Positions 31,901 through 39,794 of a stretch of 64,000 nt of DNA are shown in pieces; position 1 is the stretch's first letter, and each line of letters opens with the position of its first letter. Under the pieces are notes generated by a model. That model saw only the letters and a program-made list of their open reading frames with translations, did not search any database and was not told where the DNA came from. A program made the translations under genes and the position numbers. This DNA is from Pseudoalteromonas sp. Z1A8 (GTDB taxonomy: Bacteria > Pseudomonadota > Gammaproteobacteria > Enterobacterales > Alteromonadaceae), in assembly GCF_011378855.1 (NCBI RefSeq), contig NZ_WTLB01000020.1:1-64000 (forward strand), read 5' to 3'.

Positions 31901-32214
31901 TCTGGTGCGTGGTTTAAGGTGCTTGTTTTTAGTTGTTCAAGATTCAGATTTGCCTTATTTAAATAAAAATTAAATTTGGTAATCGTATTTTCATTTGCAT
32001 GGTCAATAAATGAAACCGCATGCCCTTGCAAAGAGATTATGTCGTTTTCTAAATGCGTTACTGCCTCGCTTTGAATTAGCGCATTATGCTGAGATTGTTG
32101 TAAGCTAAGTAAAGCGTTTTGCGAATAGTTAAATAGGTAACTTTGCAAAAGGAGTAGCCCAACAAGTAAGCATAAGGCTAAAATTATTTTTGATTTAATA
32201 GAATTTATTATCAT
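28996..32214 (-). CDS. Hybrid sensor histidine kinase with receiver and HPt domains
   Basis: 1072 residues. TM1 about 8-28 and TM2 about 288-308 flank a roughly 260-residue, strongly helical periplasmic sensor. A short HAMP-like segment and coiled coil lead to HisKA with H402 (NMSHELRTPMNG). The HATPase domain (about 500-620) has NAIKF, DTGIGM and GGTGLGL. Residues 627-745 look like a receiver fold without the acceptor Asp. A true receiver (764-880) has D814 (FMDVQMPVMDG), and an HPt domain carries H939 (VHTLKGLAG). The likely relay is H402-D814-H939-D69 of the neighbouring regulator. Its ATG shares a base with the stop of the binding protein gene (TAATG). Confidence 0.92.
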   Translation of the reverse strand: MIINSIKSKIILALCLLVGLLLLQSYLFNYSQNALLSLQQSQHNALIQSEAVTHLENDIISLQGHAVSFIDHANENTITKFNFYLNKANLNLEQLKTSTLNHAPEHSDSLVRLGEYLNSYQDTFGQVVINRKKREHLYTTQFKQPIDDLQVTISDLEESSNNSNKVIFNDVLLTISNLKHAAVSYLYKPNFDEAQNVKQNLDHLYKKLTSTSIINESFSNKAVNLKQAYNQLVLLTRSYTFSVNVVLTGIENELLYLTNEIKKIEKNKLAKTEDKLSNHLTTNTEQANIFAALIMLIVLFLSYFIFRSVIKPITQLTLLLKDMNSEKPVTISNYSQNQTEIASVIKAANALYLKNKQTKELLNETRVLNSQMEAMNADLTSAMQQTDKANKTKIDFVANMSHELRTPMNGILGMLQLLQSSELPSRQKHYADKAFSSAQNLLQILNNILDFSKLESDKVQLEQIPFTLHTIVSNVQNLFSTNAKQKGLGLNFILHVDAGLELIGDPMHLNQIINNCVGNAIKFTEHGEVSLIIEATSQHEKTINLHFSIKDTGIGMTEDQSKIIFQSFSQGDSSTTRKYGGTGLGLTISKQLAKLLGGDIQVRSTINQGSEFFFTLPFTLSEQQKLKKHALLISPDNEQIKKLMDLLSDINITTETTQEPLRAIAKMSQPSSPFSIVIMSIEKKELNDNFILQQLYAQNKNANEKLTLILLITDEEFPEPIAKNENIDIIIIGNKNSEVEVLRKLSPSNFKEKPLKPHPKFSGFNALVVDDNKINQEIASALLARLDMTVIIADNGQEALQKIDKNDIDIIFMDVQMPVMDGLEATRILRERGFKTPIIAITAAADPSDRKAAFRAGMDDFLVKPIIFDALYNSIEKHLQSSEPLSTINLPLAKENLENNDELLVKLFTQFVNDYNDFSIKADILIKNKEFESLTRLVHTLKGLAGTLGLELLEQSTQNIEKKLIDEKSIKLSNFTDQLTLTLFAIKQFLVAENLKKEHIQLQELGSEDSVIDDIYSLALTARPISSSLIRQLDRNQYDRDHPLFKLKEAIDHFNYALVIELVDNYRNDNKN

Positions 32215-33476
32215 TATCGGCTAATCAACTCATACCATTTTTGCAAGCTGTAGTCATAGGTTGGCATAACTGTATTCCATACTGCTACATTGCTAAAGCG
32301 TTTATGGTAACTACCGCCATTACGCTGCTCACCCGCTTTTACTGCTACTTCGCCATTGGTATTTAATAAATCTACGTTTGTTACTTTTCCATCGTACCAG
32401 TAATCCCATTCAGCCGGAGATAGTAGTAGTTTAGAGCGTTGTGGATTACTAATGTAATAACCTTGGCGAGCGATAAATGCGCCTGGCCAGCCCGAAAGCC
32501 ACCAGTTCATATAATCGTAAGCTGCATCTTTTACGCTATTTTGTGTTTGTGATGATAAGCACATAACACCATGCCAGCCTCTGTACCCTTCTTTTGGTGC
32601 AGCAAAGCGTACATTAACGTTTTGGCTGTTTAAGGCTGAAACCGCAGGCGAAAACATACTTTCTATATGGGCACGTTTACTTTTCATAAACTCAATTGAC
32701 TCGGGAACTGAGTTCCAATAGCCGCTAAAGTGACCTTGGCGTTTAAAGTCGAGTAATATGCTAAACAATCTATCAAGTTCTGGGCGGGTTATTGCACCTA
32801 TATCGTTAAATTTTATAAGCCCTTTACTTTGTGCTGCTAGGGCCAGGTCAAATAACCCAATGGTAGGCGCATTTACGATAGCTACTTTACCTCTGTTCTC
32901 GTCATCAAGCAGCCAACTCCAGCTTTCTGTTTCGTATGCTATACCGGGCTTAATAAAGTCGGTGTTGTAACCAAAAGAGTCAACATTATGCACATAAGGT
33001 AAAAAGCTAATATGATCGCTTTCTTGTGAGCTTAATGTGCCATCGGGTTGAACATTTAATAATTTATAGGGAGCATCACCTGCACCAATACTTGCAGTTT
33101 CGGTTAGTTTTCCCGTTTTAGTAAGTGGATTTATCTCGTTAAAGTAGGTGAGTCGTTTTTTTTCTATTGGCTGTATAGAACCTGCATCCCAAAGCACATT
33201 AATGCTGTTTGACCATTGTTCGTATAAATCAAAGGAGCTAGGGTCCATTGATGCCTTTTGCAAAACGGCAGCGCTGCCTGCGGGGGTAAATTCAATATTA
33301 ATACCTAGGTCGCTCATCGCTTGTTTGCGAATAGCTTCTTGGAGTGTTACATGAGTACCAAGCACTCTTAACGTCACTTTTTTTCGGGCAAAAACATAAG
33401 GCGCATGTGTTATTGCACCAGCTGTTAAACCTATTGCAGCTAGCTTTTTTAGCGTTGAACGCTTAGGGTTGTCCAT
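32214..33476 (-). CDS. PotD-like periplasmic solute-binding protein, probable ligand sensor
   Basis: 420 residues. The N-terminus (MDNPKRSTLKKLAAIGLTAG) resembles a Tat-type signal with KR in place of RR, cleavage probably after YVFA. The rest fits the spermidine/putrescine-type binding protein fold: VLGTHVTLQEAI, FLPYVHNVDSFGYNTDFI, FKRQGHFSGYWNS, and AAYDYMNWWLSGWPGAFIARQGYY near the end. No ABC permease or ATPase gene adjoins it. It is instead translationally coupled to a histidine kinase, so sensing rather than uptake is the likely job. An inverted repeat (33520-33539) lies upstream. The ligand is unknown; a polyamine is only a guess from family. Confidence 0.82.
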   Translation of the reverse strand: MDNPKRSTLKKLAAIGLTAGAITHAPYVFARKKVTLRVLGTHVTLQEAIRKQAMSDLGINIEFTPAGSAAVLQKASMDPSSFDLYEQWSNSINVLWDAGSIQPIEKKRLTYFNEINPLTKTGKLTETASIGAGDAPYKLLNVQPDGTLSSQESDHISFLPYVHNVDSFGYNTDFIKPGIAYETESWSWLLDDENRGKVAIVNAPTIGLFDLALAAQSKGLIKFNDIGAITRPELDRLFSILLDFKRQGHFSGYWNSVPESIEFMKSKRAHIESMFSPAVSALNSQNVNVRFAAPKEGYRGWHGVMCLSSQTQNSVKDAAYDYMNWWLSGWPGAFIARQGYYISNPQRSKLLLSPAEWDYWYDGKVTNVDLLNTNGEVAVKAGEQRNGGSYHKRFSNVAVWNTVMPTYDYSLQKWYELISR

Positions 33477-33519
33477 GTTAAGCCTAAAGTACTAATGTGT
33501 GACATTATGTATAGCTAAG

Positions 33520-33539
33520 AACTTGTAAAGACACAAGTT
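33520..33539. promoter_or_regulatory. Perfect inverted repeat upstream of the sensor operon
   Basis: AACTTGT (33520-33526) and ACAAGTT (33533-33539) are separated by 6 bases, about 44 bases before the binding protein ATG. It could be an operator or a leader hairpin; there is no T run on the minus strand. Confidence 0.3.
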
Positions 33540-33654
33540 GAACGGATAAATTTTAAATTATATAAAATGAAAAATTAGAATAGTAGGGTGTTTAAAAATA
33601 GTTAAAACAAGGAAAAAACAGAAGAATAAAATGATTTTGAAAGGAGTAGGAAAG

Positions 33655-33730
33655 TGGTGGAGCTAAGCAGGATCGAACTGCTGACCTCCTGCGTGCAAGG
33701 CAGGCGCTCTCCCAGCTGAGCTATAGCCCC
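33655..33730 (-). tRNA. tRNA-Ala (anticodon TGC)
   Basis: 76 bases including an encoded CCA. The minus strand starts GGGGCTATAGCTCAGCTGGG, with anticodon stem CCTGC/GCAGG around loop CTTGCAC (TGC), a T arm containing GTTCGATC, and acceptor pairing GGGGCTA with TAGCTCC (one G-T pair). It stands alone and is not in an rRNA operon, where a tRNA-Ala(TGC) is often found. It is the only tRNA in the window. Confidence 0.95.
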
Positions 33731-33740
33731 ACATTCCTAA

Positions 33741-33782
33741 GTTACATATAATAATGTAACTGCTTGGCTGCTGAGTTCCAAG
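33741..33782. repeat. Two adjacent inverted repeats upstream of tRNA-Ala
   Basis: GTTACAT (33741-33747) pairs with ATGTAAC (33754-33760), directly followed by GCTTGG (33762-33767) with CCAAGC (33778-33783). They lie 10-52 bases 5' of the tRNA. The first contains TATTAT on the minus strand, a plausible -10. No known element was recognised. Confidence 0.35.
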
Positions 33783-33899
33783 CGGGACGAACTTTAAGTT
33801 TTTTTATAAATTTGGTCAAGTATTTTTTCGTAAATTTTCACTGTTTACGTCAATTTTTGTTAGACTCGGCTTAATTCAAAACTAAAACGATAAAAAACA

Positions 33900-34295
33900 A
33901 TGAAAAAATGTGTTCTAGCGCTTATGGTTTTACTCGCTGGTTGTGCCTCAAATGACGGTCCTCCTTTTGAAATAAATAATAAACAGTTTCACGAAAGGCA
34001 AGATGAGCAAGGCAATAAACTTTTTGCTTATGTTGTTTCGGTAAAAGCTAAAAATCGTGAAAACTTTAACCTAGACCGTGGTCCTAACAACAAACCAAGT
34101 CGTGGTGAAGTTAAGCAGTATATTGAGCAAGAGCATTTTGAAGAGTCAAGCGTGCTAAAACTGCAGTTAGAAGATCAAGCTGTTGAGTTATTAAACCAAG
34201 AGTTAAAAGAGCGCCAGTATTGCGATAATAAACACGAAGTAAGTGAAGTTTTATGGCGAGACCTAAGCGTACAATTAAGAGGGCGTTGTTTGTAA
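33900..34295 (+). CDS. Small lipoprotein of unknown function
   Basis: 131 residues. Signal sequence MKKCVLALMVLLAGCASNDG has a clear lipobox LLAGC (Cys at 15). The mature part is charged (FHERQDEQGNKLFAYVVSV, NRENFNLDRGPNNKPSRGEV) and ends with a cysteine pair region (QYCDNK, RGRC) that could form a disulfide. The next gene begins 1 base after its stop, so the two are probably one transcript. No family is recognised. Confidence 0.75.
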   Translation: MKKCVLALMVLLAGCASNDGPPFEINNKQFHERQDEQGNKLFAYVVSVKAKNRENFNLDRGPNNKPSRGEVKQYIEQEHFEESSVLKLQLEDQAVELLNQELKERQYCDNKHEVSEVLWRDLSVQLRGRCL

Positions 34296-34296
34296 T

Positions 34297-34797
34297 ATGT
34301 TGGCTGATAAAAGCAAGTTAGCAGAGCTTTTAGCGCACCTAGGTATTAATTACGATGTGATAGAACATCCACCGCTACACACGAGCTTAGCGGCTGATCA
34401 GTTTATGGTTGAACGCCCGGGTACTCGTCTTAAAAACCTATTTTTGCGTGATAACGAAGGTAAGCGACACTTTTTAGTTATTACAGCGCATGATAAGCAA
34501 CTCGACTTAAAGTTATTATCAAAGCAGCAAGGACTTTCACGTTTAGGATTTGCTTCAAGTGAGCGTTTAGCTAAGTATTTAAAGGTAGCGCCTGGGTGTG
34601 TATCAATGTTGGCTCTTTTAAATGATAAGCAAAACGAAGTAAGCTTATGGATTGATCAAGAGATTTGGCATGGAGAGTTGTTTCATTGTCATCCGTTTGA
34701 GAACACCCAAACATGGTTACTTAGTAAAGCTGACTTAAACACATTTTTTAATAACACAAAACATCAGCCACGCGTTGTATTTCTGCCTTCTAAGTAA
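34297..34797 (+). CDS. YbaK/ProXp-ala-type aminoacyl-tRNA deacylase
   Basis: 166 residues. The family pattern is YDVIEHPPLHT, followed by RLKNLFLRDNEGKRHFLVIT with the conserved Lys of KNLFL, LGFASSERLAKYLKVAPGCV, and a final LWIDQEIW-HCHPFENTQTW-like block. These match PrdX/ProXp proteins that hydrolyse Ala mischarged on tRNA-Pro. It follows the lipoprotein gene by one base and has a poor ribosome site, so coupling is likely. The last 34 bases overlap the 3' end of the convergent MFS gene. Confidence 0.82.
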   Translation: MLADKSKLAELLAHLGINYDVIEHPPLHTSLAADQFMVERPGTRLKNLFLRDNEGKRHFLVITAHDKQLDLKLLSKQQGLSRLGFASSERLAKYLKVAPGCVSMLALLNDKQNEVSLWIDQEIWHGELFHCHPFENTQTWLLSKADLNTFFNNTKHQPRVVFLPSK

Positions 34798-35912
34798 GCC
34801 CACAAAATTAGCAATAAACCACATAAGCAAACAGCAAGCAGCGTAAACATAAACGCTGTTTGCCCATGATGTTGGTACACCACACCGGGTAATAACGAGC
34901 CAAGCGCTCCACCACTGTAATAAAACGATACATACCCGCCATTGGTCACGCTGGGTGGTGCTTTGCTTATTTTATTAACGAGCGGCGCTGCGGTTGAGTG
35001 AATCACAAACATTGCACCGCAAAATAAAGTAAATGCGATTAAAAATAAGCTGAGCTGGTGGCTCATTAGTAAAATAATACTCACGCTATAAAAACTAAAG
35101 ACAGCAGTTAATAAATGCCAAGGAGAAGGGGCTCTTTTAAGTAACCAGGGCGCGGCAATCGAGGCTAGAGCCCCAATTAAATAGCCACTGTAAACTAAAC
35201 CTATGTCGCGAGTATTTGTTATTAAAAACGTACTTTGCAATATAAACGGTAAGTAATTAAGTAGTGCAGCAAAGCAAAAAAACATACAAAAAACGGCACC
35301 GTAAACTTTAAGTACAGCGCCTTCTTTAAGTTGTTTAATGTAGTCCAGTGGCGAAAGCTGAGACTTTGTTGCTGGGTTCGAAAATTGAGAATGTTTGATT
35401 GTTAAAGCTAAAAAAATAAGCATAAAAGCAATAACGTAGTAAAAGCTCTGCCAATTCCATAAATCGCTAAATAAAGCCGCGAGGACACGGCCAAAGTAGC
35501 CTCCAACTATACTGCTACCAATATATAGGGTCATATTTTTTTGAAGTGTATCAGCGCTATAACTCATGCCTATATAACTAGTCATTGCAGTTAAGGCTGC
35601 TGGAAGCGTCAGGCCTTGTAAAAATCTAACTAATAGCAAAAGCTCAAAGCTAGGTACATATATAAAAAGCAGACAGCTAAGCCCTAAAAACACCATTGCA
35701 ATACGTAATATTAGTAATGGATTTCTTTTTGCCAAAAACAAACCATAGACGAGCGGGGCAATGGCTAAGGGCAACATAGTTGCAGTCATTAAGCTGCCAG
35801 CTACTGCAGGGGCTACATTAAATTCGCTTGCAAAAAGACTCAGTAGAGGTTGTGGTGCATAAAGTACAAAAAATATAAATACCGAGCAAACGAGTAGATG
35901 AGGTAAACGCAT
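34764..35912 (-). CDS. Major facilitator superfamily transporter
   Basis: 382 residues with about 12 membrane segments (for example LLVCSVFIFFVLYAPQPLLS and AVAGSLMTATMLPLAIAPLV). The loop 2-3 motif is GLFLAKRNPLLILR, and a GYLIGALASIAAPWLLKR turn comes in the second half. It resembles the YnfM/AraJ-like exporter group. Substrate unknown. Single gene; its tail overlaps that of the deacylase gene. Confidence 0.8.
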   Translation of the reverse strand: MRLPHLLVCSVFIFFVLYAPQPLLSLFASEFNVAPAVAGSLMTATMLPLAIAPLVYGLFLAKRNPLLILRIAMVFLGLSCLLFIYVPSFELLLLVRFLQGLTLPAALTAMTSYIGMSYSADTLQKNMTLYIGSSIVGGYFGRVLAALFSDLWNWQSFYYVIAFMLIFLALTIKHSQFSNPATKSQLSPLDYIKQLKEGAVLKVYGAVFCMFFCFAALLNYLPFILQSTFLITNTRDIGLVYSGYLIGALASIAAPWLLKRAPSPWHLLTAVFSFYSVSIILLMSHQLSLFLIAFTLFCGAMFVIHSTAAPLVNKISKAPPSVTNGGYVSFYYSGGALGSLLPGVVYQHHGQTAFMFTLLAVCLCGLLLILWAYLEGRNTTRG

Positions 35913-36110
35913 TATATGGCTTATACATTTGCTGATTGGTTACGTGACATTGTATTAAAAATTGTTTTTAATTGATAATTAAAACCATGCTCTTTGCGCC
36001 ATATCATGGTTTGTTTTAATTAGTTTGTTAGATTAATGTCGATAGCGCTGTTATTTGAACTCGTTGGTGATTAAAATAACCCTAATATTAGTTTTTAGTG
36101 GAACAAAGCC

Positions 36111-36650
36111 ATGGGTTCATTACAAGACCAATTGCTTCAAGCAGGATTAACAACATCGCATAATGCTAAAGTTGCTAAATCAGAAAAGCGTAAGCAACAA
36201 AAAAAGCAAAAGAAAGGGGCTACTAGTAACCCAAGTGATCTGCAAAAGCATATACAACAAACCAAGCTAGAGCAGCAAAAAAAAGCTGAAGAGCTTAACC
36301 AAACACGCCAAGTGAGCTTAAAGCAACGCGAACAAGAAGCGCGTGTTAAACAAATTTTAGAGCACCACAATCAAGACGCTATTCGTGGTGAGCGCACATT
36401 TAATTTTACTTATCAAAACAAAGTAAAAAACCTAGACGTGAACGAGAAAACGCAAAAAGCGTTATCGGGCGGTCGTTTAGCTATTTGTGTACTAGAAGGG
36501 CAATTTTACGTACTAGACGACGAACCAGCACGCAAAGTGGCTGAAGTTGACGAAAAGTATATTGTTTTTCATGTAGAGGCTGAAAACAAACCAAAAGATG
36601 AAGATGACCCGTACGCAGACTTTGAAGTACCAGATGATATAGTGTGGTAA
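36111..36650 (+). CDS. yaiL: DUF2058 family protein (YaiL-like)
   Basis: 179 residues. The Lys/Gln-rich helical N-terminal half (MGSLQDQLLQAGLTTSHNAK, then KKQKKGATSN) is followed by FNFTYQNKVKNLDVNEKTQ and LSGGRLAICVLEGQFYVLDD. The family hallmark tail is DDPYADFEVPDDIVW. E. coli YaiL has the same architecture and is described as nucleoprotein or polynucleotide-associated; biochemical role unclear. Confidence 0.88.
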   Translation: MGSLQDQLLQAGLTTSHNAKVAKSEKRKQQKKQKKGATSNPSDLQKHIQQTKLEQQKKAEELNQTRQVSLKQREQEARVKQILEHHNQDAIRGERTFNFTYQNKVKNLDVNEKTQKALSGGRLAICVLEGQFYVLDDEPARKVAEVDEKYIVFHVEAENKPKDEDDPYADFEVPDDIVW

Positions 36651-36834
36651 TAGTCTATTAAGGATAAGCTCATTTTTATTTGCTAAAGTATATAAAAGTG
36701 AGACAGAAACAAGTTAGCGGTTTTTTGGTTAAGTTGATCGTCTAGCGTCGTTTCGTACGTATGCTTTTTATTTGATTGTTTACTACAATCAATAGAACAG
36801 TTTTTCTAACCGTCAAAAAAGAAGAGTAAATACA

Positions 36835-37158
36835 ATGAGCAAGATGAAAACACTACTATTAGGCGCGGGTATTACTTTAGCAGCAAGCTTCTCGTTTAAT
36901 GCAGCTGCTGCCGATGGCGCTGCACTTTATACCGCTAAAAATTGTCAAACCTGTCATGGCGCTGAAGGTAAAGCACCAATTATGGGTATGTACCCTAAGC
37001 TAAATGGTCAAAATAAAGACTACTTAGTAGCGCAAATGAAAGATATTAAATCAGGTAAGCGTAATAACGGTATGACCATGGCAATGAAAGCAATGGTTTC
37101 AACGGTAACTGATGAAGAGTTTGAAGCAATTGCAGATTATCTAGCTAACGTAAAATAA
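36835..37158 (+). CDS. Periplasmic class I cytochrome c
   Basis: 107 residues. Signal peptide 1-26 (cleavage after AAA), then heme site C37-Q-T-C40-H41. PKLNGQNKDYLVAQMKDIKSG and the Met-rich GMTMAMKAM, which supplies the axial Met, follow. A terminal helix EEFEAIADYLANVK ends the protein. It is of the c553/c5 type used as a small soluble electron carrier. Single gene with terminator at 37191. Confidence 0.9.
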   Translation: MSKMKTLLLGAGITLAASFSFNAAAADGAALYTAKNCQTCHGAEGKAPIMGMYPKLNGQNKDYLVAQMKDIKSGKRNNGMTMAMKAMVSTVTDEEFEAIADYLANVK

Positions 37159-37190
37159 TTCACGCAATTATTTAGCTTTATAAGCACCAT

Positions 37191-37221
37191 AAACAGCCAC
37201 ACAATAGTGTGGCTGTTTTGT
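37191..37221 (+). terminator. Terminator of the cytochrome c gene
   Basis: AAACAGCCACAC (37191-37202) pairs with GTGTGGCTGTTT (37207-37218) over AATA, followed by TGTTT. Confidence 0.8.
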
Positions 37222-37309
37222 TTGGTGTTTGCTATAAAATAAAGACTGCTTTAGACTTCTAAACATCTATTTGTATATGCTAGTAATGTACGGTTTTAAA
37301 AGGCTTAAT

Positions 37310-38077
37310 ATGTTTGATTTACCCAAACTAGATTTAAAAAATAAAGTATCAGAACAAGAGTGGCAACTGCGTGTTGATTTAGCTGCCTGCTATAGGTTGG
37401 TAGATCACTTTCGTTGGGGCGATTTAATTTATACGCATTTATCGGCACGTTTGCCTGGTACCGATCATTACTTAGTGAATGCTTTTGGTTTAACCTTTGA
37501 TGAAGTAACCGCCTCTAATTTAGTGAAGGTAGACTTAGAGGGCAATATTATTGACGATACGCCATTTAGTATTAACCCAGCCGGCTTTACCATTCACAGT
37601 GCAATTCACGAAGTGCGCGAAGATGCGCATTGCGTTATTCACCTTCATACCAAAGAAACAATTGCAGTTGCGACACAAAAAAACGGTTTATTACCGCTTA
37701 GTCAGTATTCAATGTTTTCACTGCCATCGCTTTCTTACCATGGCTACGAAGGGCTTGCAGTAAATGATGATGAGAGAAAAGTGCTGCAAGACGATTTAGG
37801 CAACACTAACCATATGTTATTGGTAAACCACGGTGGCTTAACGGTAGGGCCTACCGTTGGTGATGCGTTTATGCGTTTTTATGATTTACAACGCGCGTGC
37901 GAAATACAATTAGCACTGCAATCAAGCTCGCAAGAAGTTATTGAAGTGCCACAGCCTATAATCGACAATATTTATAATCAAGCAAACGTAGTACACAGTG
38001 GTAGTACTGGCGGGCAACTTGCGTGGCCTGCTATGTTACGTAAAGCGTACCGACTTGATCCTAGTTTTGCAAAATAA
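37310..38077 (+). CDS. Class II aldolase/adducin family protein
   Basis: 255 residues from ATG 37310, which has AAAGG nearby; the frame also opens at 37271 but without support. The class II aldolase fold shows WGDLIYTHLSARLPG, NPAGFTIHSAIHEVREDAHC, zinc ligands in VIHLHTKET and the later VNHGGLTVGP. Enzymes of this family cleave or epimerise sugar phosphates or keto-deoxy sugar acids. It lies 26 bases before an enolase-superfamily dehydratase, so an aldol cleavage of a 2-keto-3-deoxy sugar acid is plausible. Exact substrate not assignable. Confidence 0.78.
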   Translation: MFDLPKLDLKNKVSEQEWQLRVDLAACYRLVDHFRWGDLIYTHLSARLPGTDHYLVNAFGLTFDEVTASNLVKVDLEGNIIDDTPFSINPAGFTIHSAIHEVREDAHCVIHLHTKETIAVATQKNGLLPLSQYSMFSLPSLSYHGYEGLAVNDDERKVLQDDLGNTNHMLLVNHGGLTVGPTVGDAFMRFYDLQRACEIQLALQSSSQEVIEVPQPIIDNIYNQANVVHSGSTGGQLAWPAMLRKAYRLDPSFAK

Positions 38078-38103
38078 CCCATAGCGGTTAATAAGGAATT
38101 TTA

Positions 38104-39279
38104 ATGAAAGTAAATCGCGTTGAAGTATTTGATATTCACTGTCCTGATAGACCTTCTTGGACGCCTGTTTTTGTTCGTATTCATACTGACGAAGGCATTA
38201 GCGGTGTTGGCGAAGCGGGCCTTGCATACGATTTAGGCCACAGTGCTGCAGCGGCTATGATTAAGGAAATGGCCGACGCCTTCTTAATCGGCCACGACCC
38301 GTTTCAAACAGAAAAACTATGGTCTCGTATGCTGCGTGAGAGCTTTTGGGGTTTAGGCGGCGGACCTGTTGTATATGCTGCAATGAGCGCAATTGATACC
38401 GCACTTTGGGATATAAAAGGTAAAGCGCTTGGTTTACCTGTATACCAATTACTAGGCGGTAAAGTTAACGATAAACTACGTACCTACGCATCGCAATTAC
38501 AGTTTGACTGGGATAGTGAATTTAAAGCGCTAGTACAACCGCAAGAATATGCAGAAGCTGCCTTAAAGGCGATGGCCGAAGGTTACGATGCAGTAAAAGT
38601 AGATCCAATTCAGTACGATAAGGACGGTAATACTTATTACGACCGTACAAAAATAATCTCACGTACTGAAATGAAACTATACCGTGCGCGCATGCAAGCT
38701 ATTCGTGAAGCTGTAGGCGACGAAGTAGACATTATTTTTGAATGCCACAGCCTACCAGGTGTGACAACAGCCATTCAGTTGGGTGAAATTGCAGAAGAAT
38801 TTGACTGTATGTATTTTGAAGAGCCAGTTAATTACTTAAACCACTCATTACACGCAAAAGTAGCCGATAAAGTATCTGTGCCTATTGCTGGTGGTGAGCG
38901 TTTGTATAATCGCTGGGGTGTGCGCCCGTACTTAGAAGATCAAAGTATTGATGTTCTACAACCTGATATTGGTTTATGTGGTGGTTTTACAGAAACCAAA
39001 AAAGTGTGTGATTACGCTGATATTTTTGATGTGCGTATTCAAGCTCACGTATGTGGCGGGCCAGTTGCAACAGCTGCATCACTGCACTTAGAAACGGCTA
39101 TTCCTAACTTTTTGATTCATGAGCATCATACTTATGCGATTAAAAAGTGGAACCGCGAGTTATGTTTACAAGACCCACAACCTAAAAATGGCTTCTTTGA
39201 AGTGTCAGAAGAGCCAGGGTTGGGTATTGAGTTAAACGATGAGATTGTTATGCGCTCTCAACGCGTAGAAATAAAATAA
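38104..39279 (+). CDS. Mandelate racemase/muconate lactonizing family sugar-acid dehydratase
   Basis: 391 residues, enolase superfamily. The N-terminal capping domain has VFVRIHTDEGISGVGEAGLA. The barrel carries the KVDP Lys block, metal ligands in FECHS, YFEEPV and AGGERL, and a His acid/base in IQAHVCGGP. The ECH plus late His pattern resembles galactonate/gluconate-type acid sugar dehydratases rather than MLE. Predicted to dehydrate an aldonate to 2-keto-3-deoxy product. Same transcript as the class II aldolase; terminator at 39313. Confidence 0.82.
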   Translation: MKVNRVEVFDIHCPDRPSWTPVFVRIHTDEGISGVGEAGLAYDLGHSAAAAMIKEMADAFLIGHDPFQTEKLWSRMLRESFWGLGGGPVVYAAMSAIDTALWDIKGKALGLPVYQLLGGKVNDKLRTYASQLQFDWDSEFKALVQPQEYAEAALKAMAEGYDAVKVDPIQYDKDGNTYYDRTKIISRTEMKLYRARMQAIREAVGDEVDIIFECHSLPGVTTAIQLGEIAEEFDCMYFEEPVNYLNHSLHAKVADKVSVPIAGGERLYNRWGVRPYLEDQSIDVLQPDIGLCGGFTETKKVCDYADIFDVRIQAHVCGGPVATAASLHLETAIPNFLIHEHHTYAIKKWNRELCLQDPQPKNGFFEVSEEPGLGIELNDEIVMRSQRVEIK

Positions 39280-39312
39280 TAGCCTTTTAACCTAACTTTA
39301 GGTCATGCATTA

Positions 39313-39348
39313 AAAAGCCGGTAAGTGATTAGTCACTTACCGGCTTTT
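39313..39348. terminator. Bidirectional terminator after the dehydratase gene
   Basis: AAAAGCCGGTAAGTGA pairs perfectly with TCACTTACCGGCTTTT around TTAG (16 bp). Suited to both the plus-strand dehydratase and the minus-strand lipoprotein gene. Confidence 0.88.
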
Positions 39349-39373
39349 ACTTGTTTGGGGGAAGTAAAGCTTG

Positions 39374-39745
39374 TTAAAACTCGTTGATTTTACATTCCAC
39401 GTCTTTAAGTTCAATAGTTGCTTTGCTATCGAGATGGCGTATGTAGCATTGCTTGCCTTTAATCATCAATTCAAACTGATCGGGTGTATTGCGACTTTGC
39501 GTGTCGATAATATTATTACCATCTACATTACTAAGGGTTACTGTGCTGCTGGTAGTAAATACATCATCAGCTAATTGAGTCTCTTGCATATGTACAAGTG
39601 TTTTAATTGCTTTGCTAACGGCTGTTTTATTTGGCTTTGCCAGTAGGGCATGTTGCAGCTTAGGTGTCGGGTCTGGATTTTGAGATATGCAGCCATTGAG
39701 AAGAAGCGCTGAAAATACAACGATTAGTAAAAAGTACATTTTCAT
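39374..39745 (-). CDS. Small lipoprotein of unknown function
   Basis: 123 residues. The signal MKMYFLLIVVFSALLLNGC has a lipobox LLNGC, acceptor Cys at 19. The mature sequence is soluble, with one later cysteine pair (GKQCYIRH, DVECKIN) and a Thr/Ser-rich middle. No family recognised. It sits between two pairs of sugar-acid genes and is followed on its own strand by nothing; relation to them is unknown. Confidence 0.65.
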   Translation of the reverse strand: MKMYFLLIVVFSALLLNGCISQNPDPTPKLQHALLAKPNKTAVSKAIKTLVHMQETQLADDVFTTSSTVTLSNVDGNNIIDTQSRNTPDQFELMIKGKQCYIRHLDSKATIELKDVECKINEF

Positions 39746-39794
39746 AAATTGGCCGTATTATCATAAAAAGAGAGTTTAATATAACTAGTTTTAC

